From Chloroflexi bacterium UBA2235 (lineage in GTDB: Bacteria > Chloroflexota > UBA11872 > UBA12225), in assembly GCA_002347925.1 (NCBI GenBank), contig DDYL01000161.1:11836-28990 (forward strand): a DNA stretch of 17,155 nucleotides, read 5' to 3'. Position numbers and translations under genes: made by a program. Positions within the stretch are counted from its first letter, which is position 1, and every line of letters starts with the position of its first letter. Positions 13,649-17,155 of this stretch are shown piece by piece. A model generated the notes under the pieces. It was not told the DNA's origin. It saw only the letters and a program-made list of their open reading frames with translations, and searched no databases.

Positions 13649-14337
13649 TGCCGGAAACCCCCACGCCGATCGAGATTGAGGTCAAGTTGCGGGCGTCGCG
13701 TCAGGCGTTCGCCGATCTGGCCGAGGTCGGCGCATTTGGCCCTTGGCGGGTAGTGGAACAGACCGAGATCCGACTGCGGGATACCTACTTCGACACTTCC
13801 GGCCATGCGTTGGCAAGGCAACGGTGCACGTTGCGGATCCGATCCCTTGATGGGGAGGCGATTGGCGAGTTGACCCTCAAGGGACCGGCCGGAGATGCAC
13901 CGGGCGGGCCGCTGGCGAGGACGGAACTCACGGTTGCCATTCCTGTGGGCATTGGGGTGCATGAATGGGACACGATCACCGAAGCCCGTCCGGTGATTGA
14001 GGCGCTGCGGATAAGGGGTATCGCATACCCTGGTGACCTCGTGGGTGGCGCGGTCCTGGTCAATCCCAGGCGTAACCTGAGACTGCGGCGTGACACCAAC
14101 GCTGGACACGCGCACGATCATGCCGAGGTCATCCTTTCATTGGACGAGGTCCGGTTGGAAGGGCACCCCTACCTACGACGTTACGTGGAGATCGAACTGG
14201 TCCGTGGGGCTCCCGAAGCGATCATGGAGGTCTCGAACCTGGTTGCGGGCATGACGCGGTTGCGACCGGCACGTTCTGGGAAGGTGCAAGCGGCGCGGGC
14301 GTGGCTCGCCCGGCTCCACCCCAACCCCAGTGTCTAG
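13648..14337 (+). CDS. CYTH-domain protein (inorganic triphosphatase/adenylate cyclase superfamily)
   Basis: CYTH (triphosphate tunnel metalloenzyme) proteins bind and hydrolyse triphosphates such as inorganic tripolyphosphate. From ATG 13648 the protein has 229 residues. The signature ExExK is at the N-terminus (E9-I-E11-V-K13), followed by the basic and acidic tunnel strands: LRDTYFDT, CTLRIRSLD, ELTLKGP, RTELTV, NPRRNLRLRRD, AEVILSLDEV and YVEIELVRG. The order and spacing match a single CYTH domain, with no CHAD domain attached. The ATG overlaps the upstream stop as TGATG; a GTG one codon earlier is also possible. The coupling with a methyltransferase gene does not by itself define a pathway. 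Thiamine triphosphatase or tripolyphosphatase activity is the usual outcome for this type. Confidence 0.86.
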   Translation: MPETPTPIEIEVKLRASRQAFADLAEVGAFGPWRVVEQTEIRLRDTYFDTSGHALARQRCTLRIRSLDGEAIGELTLKGPAGDAPGGPLARTELTVAIPVGIGVHEWDTITEARPVIEALRIRGIAYPGDLVGGAVLVNPRRNLRLRRDTNAGHAHDHAEVILSLDEVRLEGHPYLRRYVEIELVRGAPEAIMEVSNLVAGMTRLRPARSGKVQAARAWLARLHPNPSV

Positions 14338-14379
14338 AAGCGCGACGCCGCAGCACATGAAGAAGGGAACAGCGGATCA

Positions 14380-15306
14380 ATGACACGACGAGTGACGGTT
14401 ACAGGCGGATGCGGATGGATTGGCGGATGGGTAGTACGCGAACTGGTCGAACACGGGTGGACCGTGACCGTGCTGGATCGCGAGCGCCCGCCCCACCATG
14501 CGACACCCCGAGGGCTCCAGCCGGCAGTGCCCGGAGTGCGCTACCGGATCGGGAACCATGAGAACCTTGGCGACCTGATCGAGGTTTTTGCCGGTGCCGA
14601 TGCGGCGATCCACCTCGCGGCGATTGCTTCCCCGGGCACGTTCCCGGACACCCATGTCTTCACGACCAACGTGGTTGGCAACTTCAATGCGTGCGAGGCC
14701 GCTGCGGTCCTCGGTCTCAAGGCACTCGCAATGGCAAGCAGCATCAATACGCTTGGGCAGGGCTATCGCACGCACCTGCACCTGCCAGACTTCGTGCCAG
14801 TCGACGAGACCCACGCCAACCGACCACAGGACCCGTACGGCCTGTCGAAGCTCCTTGGTGAGTTGACCGCCGAACAGATCCACCGTCGGACGGCAGGAAA
14901 ACTGCGCGTGGTGTCGATACGGCCAAGCCTGGTGGCCCGACCGTGGGACTACCCGAACATGGAAACCCACTTCAAGACCAATCCGCTGTCCGGCGAACGG
15001 GCGCTCTTCAGCTACACCGATCCTCGCGACCTTGCGTCGATGTTCCGGCTTGCCATCGAGAGCGACAACCCCGAAGCGGCATGCACCGAGTTGTACGCGG
15101 TGCAAGATGACTCGTGGGGACTTGAACCGACGCGAGACCTGATTGCGCGGGCATACCCGGGCACCGAAAACATCCCGGGCATGACGACGATTGGTGCGAC
15201 TGAGGCAGGCATTTCCAATTCGCGGGCCAAGAGGCTGCTGGGCTGGAAGGCCACACGTTCGTGGCGCAACCCGGCCGACTACATGGCCGACCCGTCGAAA
15301 GCGTGA
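14380..15306 (+). CDS. NAD(P)-dependent epimerase/dehydratase (extended SDR)
   Basis: This 308-residue cytoplasmic protein is an extended short-chain dehydrogenase of the nucleotide-sugar epimerase type. It shows the NAD-binding glycine motif TGGCGWIG (8-15), HLAAIASP (78-85), the conserved serine region MASSIN (118-123), the catalytic YGLSK (Y153, K157) and a C-terminal SRAKRLLGWKATRSWRNP (281-298) typical of epimerase tails. The ribosome site is modest (AAGGGA about 12 bases, GGA three bases before the ATG). It starts 42 bases after the CYTH gene and may be part of the same transcript. Possible roles include nucleotide-sugar interconversion or sugar or uronate oxidation alongside the dehydratases upstream; the sequence does not decide between them. 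Confidence 0.87.
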   Translation: MTRRVTVTGGCGWIGGWVVRELVEHGWTVTVLDRERPPHHATPRGLQPAVPGVRYRIGNHENLGDLIEVFAGADAAIHLAAIASPGTFPDTHVFTTNVVGNFNACEAAAVLGLKALAMASSINTLGQGYRTHLHLPDFVPVDETHANRPQDPYGLSKLLGELTAEQIHRRTAGKLRVVSIRPSLVARPWDYPNMETHFKTNPLSGERALFSYTDPRDLASMFRLAIESDNPEAACTELYAVQDDSWGLEPTRDLIARAYPGTENIPGMTTIGATEAGISNSRAKRLLGWKATRSWRNPADYMADPSKA

Positions 15307-15324
15307 CGTTCTGCTGAACCCCGG

Positions 15325-16242
15325 TCAGGCCATGACCGCGGTGGTGTACAGATCAGAGGCCCGGGCCGTCAGCGGTCCGGGCTTGCCTTCCCCGATCTGC
15401 CGACCGTCGATCCGCACGACCGGAGTGACGCCACCGAGTGTCCCGGTTACAAATGCCTCGTCTGCCGAGTAGACCTGCGCAAGGGTGTAATCGCACTCGC
15501 GGGCACGACCGCCTGCTTTCTCCCAAGCATCAATAACGGTCCGCTGAGTAATTCCCTTGAAACTGTAGAGGCCTGTGGAGGTCCAGAGTTCGCCCCGTCG
15601 AACGATGAAGAAGTTGGTTGAGTTGCAGCTGGCAACGAATCCTCTCGGGTCAAGCATCAGCGCCTCATCTGCGCCGGCGTTAATCGCCTGGATGAGTGCC
15701 TGGATCAGGTTGAGGCGACTATGCGAGTTCAGACGCAAGTCGAAGACATCAGGTCCACTGGTGCGGAACGTCGAAGTGAAAAGCGTAAGTCCTCGCTCCC
15801 GCGTTTCGGGATTCGGGGCCTTGTACTCGGCGACGATCACGACGGTCGCGCCACCGATGATGAAGCGCGGATCCTGGTTCACGGTGCGCTTGACCCCTCG
15901 GGTCACCATCAGGCGGACATGCGCGCCGTCGGTCATCCCGTTGCGGTGAAGCGTTTGGCGGACCGCATCCACAACGGCCTCACGCGTCATGCCAATGTCA
16001 AGCGCGATGGAATTCGCGCCCTCGAAGAGGCGATCCATGTGGGCGTCAAGGCTGATCAATGTACCGTTGACAAGGCGAAGCCCCTCCCAGACTCCGTCGC
16101 CAAGGACAAAGCCGCTATCGAAGACGGAGACGCGCGCCTCGTGGCGGGGCACGAAGGCGCCGTTGACGTAGACAAGGACGTCTTCGTTGCGCGAGTCAGG
16201 TGCGTAGCTCTGTGCACTCCGGAAGGATGCGTCGGCGGTCAT
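15325..16242 (-). CDS. Class IV (fold-type IV) aminotransferase homologue with atypical active site
   Basis: The fold matches branched-chain and D-amino acid aminotransferases, PLP enzymes of the cytoplasm. From ATG 16242 it has 305 residues. Seen are VYVNGAFVP (24-32), GDGVWEGLR (48-56, R56 the expected phosphate-binding arginine), HMDRLFEGANSI (68-79) and VTGTLGGVTPV (265-275). In SHSRLNLIQALIQA (173-186), where the Schiff-base lysine precedes the conserved N-x-L helix, there is R176 instead; the nearest lysines are K141 and K229. The glutamate that usually contacts the PLP ring nitrogen also appears replaced (S205 in FVASCNSTNFF). I chose ATG 16242 because GAGG lies eight bases before it; ATG 16248 leaves only two. 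It follows the Sua5 gene by 43 bases. It may be a divergent subgroup or an inactive homologue. Confidence 0.85.
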   Translation of the reverse strand: MTADASFRSAQSYAPDSRNEDVLVYVNGAFVPRHEARVSVFDSGFVLGDGVWEGLRLVNGTLISLDAHMDRLFEGANSIALDIGMTREAVVDAVRQTLHRNGMTDGAHVRLMVTRGVKRTVNQDPRFIIGGATVVIVAEYKAPNPETRERGLTLFTSTFRTSGPDVFDLRLNSHSRLNLIQALIQAINAGADEALMLDPRGFVASCNSTNFFIVRRGELWTSTGLYSFKGITQRTVIDAWEKAGGRARECDYTLAQVYSADEAFVTGTLGGVTPVVRIDGRQIGEGKPGPLTARASDLYTTAVMA

Positions 16243-16285
16243 CAGCATGGCCTCATTTCATTGCCCCACCCCATCGCCGCCTGAT

Positions 16286-17155
16286 TTAAATACGCTTCGC
16301 TGCTTCAGTGAGATGGACCCTGCTGCCAGCGGCGCGGATCAGGCGGTCGTCAATCGCCCGGGCGAGGCCGATGCCACCGGGGATCGGCGGTTGTCGCACC
16401 AAGGTTGTGACAGGGTCTATGGTGCGCGCGACAATGCGCGTCACACCGGCAGCATCAAGGTCACGGAACGATGCAAAGAGGTTGTGCGCAACGGTTTCCG
16501 GTATGGCAACTGAGCCGACACGAGAAATCATTACCCGCTGGGACAACCCAGGATCAATGAACGCATCCGCATCCTCGTCGTACACGATGAGCCCTGGCCG
16601 TTCACCGGCAGCGATGGAATCTTGCAGCAGTTGGACCATCACACGAACGGAATTCGCGGAAGGCCCAGAGACAAGGATCAAGTTCGCCCGGGGGGCGTAA
16701 TGCGTCGCCAGAAGTCCCGGGGAGAGATCACCAACGTTCGAGGCAACCCGCTGAACCGCGCCAACGTGAACCGGGACTGTTACGCCAGCGTCGCGAAGTG
16801 CCTCGATGATCGCTTCCACGGGGATTGCGCCGGGTCGCAAGACACGCACACTACCGTCATCGTCGGTAGAGACGACCGTCGACTCGAGACCAATCTCGGT
16901 CGCACCTCCGTCGAGTACGAGATCGATCACGTCACCTAGGTCAGCAACCACGTGCGCGGCGCGGGTCGCGCTTGACCGCATGAACCGGTTGGCGCTTGGG
17001 GCAACGACAGGAACACCAGCGACCTCGATAAGCCCTCGCGCAACCGGGTGCGCCGGGACACGGATGGCAACGGTCGGACGGTTCGCGGATACACGACCCG
17101 GTACATCCGGATGCCTGCGCGCAACGATCGTCAGCGGACCTGGCCAGAAGCGCGT
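16286..17155 (-). CDS. Threonylcarbamoyl-AMP synthase, Sua5/TsaC2 (partial, N-terminus off the right edge)
   Basis: Sua5 makes threonylcarbamoyl-AMP from threonine, bicarbonate and ATP, the first step of the universal tRNA modification t6A. I translated the minus strand to the window edge: 289 residues are visible, and about 50-60 N-terminal residues are missing. The YrdC-like domain shows FWPGPLTIVARR (3-14), VAIRVPAHPVARGLIEVAG (29-47) and VVAPSANRF (50-58), then AAHVVADLGD, GATEIGLESTVVS and VRVLRPGAIP, all typical of the catalytic domain. A linker and C-terminal Sua5 domain follow, with SPGLLATHYAPRANLILVSG beginning near residue 145. This makes it the long Sua5 form rather than short TsaC. 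After SAN the family usually has SGxxSPT; here it reads RFMRSSAT. The aminotransferase gene follows closely. Confidence 0.94.
   Translation of the reverse strand, partial: TRFWPGPLTIVARRHPDVPGRVSANRPTVAIRVPAHPVARGLIEVAGVPVVAPSANRFMRSSATRAAHVVADLGDVIDLVLDGGATEIGLESTVVSTDDDGSVRVLRPGAIPVEAIIEALRDAGVTVPVHVGAVQRVASNVGDLSPGLLATHYAPRANLILVSGPSANSVRVMVQLLQDSIAAGERPGLIVYDEDADAFIDPGLSQRVMISRVGSVAIPETVAHNLFASFRDLDAAGVTRIVARTIDPVTTLVRQPPIPGGIGLARAIDDRLIRAAGSRVHLTEAAKRI

Noticed and set aside
14377..15105. Open frame of 242 codons on the minus strand
   Set aside because: Antisense to the SDR gene with intact TGGxGxxG and YxxxK motifs; shadow frame.
15322..15338. CGGTCA-GGCCA-TGACCG hairpin at the convergent SDR/aminotransferase ends
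   Set aside because: Only six base pairs, lying inside the aminotransferase 3' codons and without a T-tract; too weak to call a terminator.

Overview
This looks like a chromosomal segment of a moderately GC-rich bacterium, most likely a Chloroflexota and perhaps a Thermomicrobia-like lineage. The clues are the base composition, a CIRCE-controlled hrcA, a long-form Sua5, a small CxxC protein of a type I associate with Chloroflexota, and enolase-superfamily sugar-acid dehydratases beside housekeeping genes. The lineage call is inference from gene content; no rRNA or other phylogenetic marker is present. No stretch longer than 300 bases lacks a gene, and I saw no tRNA, rRNA, CRISPR array, insertion sequence or phage gene.

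Layout. (1) 1-729, minus: the 5' part of hrcA, the heat-shock repressor, running off the left edge, with a perfect but variant CIRCE operator upstream. (2) 809-8580, minus: a compact exopolysaccharide/O-antigen-type block. In transcription order it holds an O-antigen ligase/polymerase-like membrane protein, a GT4 glycosyltransferase, a fused GT4-GT2 glycosyltransferase, a GT2 glycosyltransferase and a polyprenyl-phosphate sugar-1-phosphate transferase. The first four are coupled by 1-4 base overlaps. The last gene would make the lipid-linked first sugar, the three glycosyltransferase genes would extend it, and the membrane protein would polymerise or transfer it. No flippase, chain-length regulator or export channel is visible here. 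(3) 8618-9817, minus: a small conserved hypothetical gene and proC (proline synthesis), lying upstream of the polysaccharide genes in the same direction.

(4) 10018-12453, plus: two tandem mandelate racemase/muconate lactonizing-family genes, the first closely matching the galactonate dehydratase active site, separated by a structured intergenic stem-loop. (5) 12458-12934: a strong inverted repeat (probable bidirectional terminator) and a convergent hotdog thioesterase gene. (6) 13034-15306, plus: a TPMT-like methyltransferase, a CYTH-domain protein overlapping it by one base, and an extended SDR nucleotide-sugar epimerase/dehydratase-like protein. (7) 15325-17155, minus: a class IV (fold-type IV PLP) aminotransferase-like protein that appears to lack the catalytic lysine, preceded by the C-terminal portion of Sua5/TsaC2 (tRNA t6A synthesis) running off the right edge.

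Nothing here clearly constitutes an undescribed multi-gene system. The most interesting points are the altered active site of the class IV aminotransferase homologue, the symmetric CIRCE variant, the GT4-GT2 fusion in a polysaccharide operon without a visible flippase, and several inverted repeats in intergenic or coding DNA.
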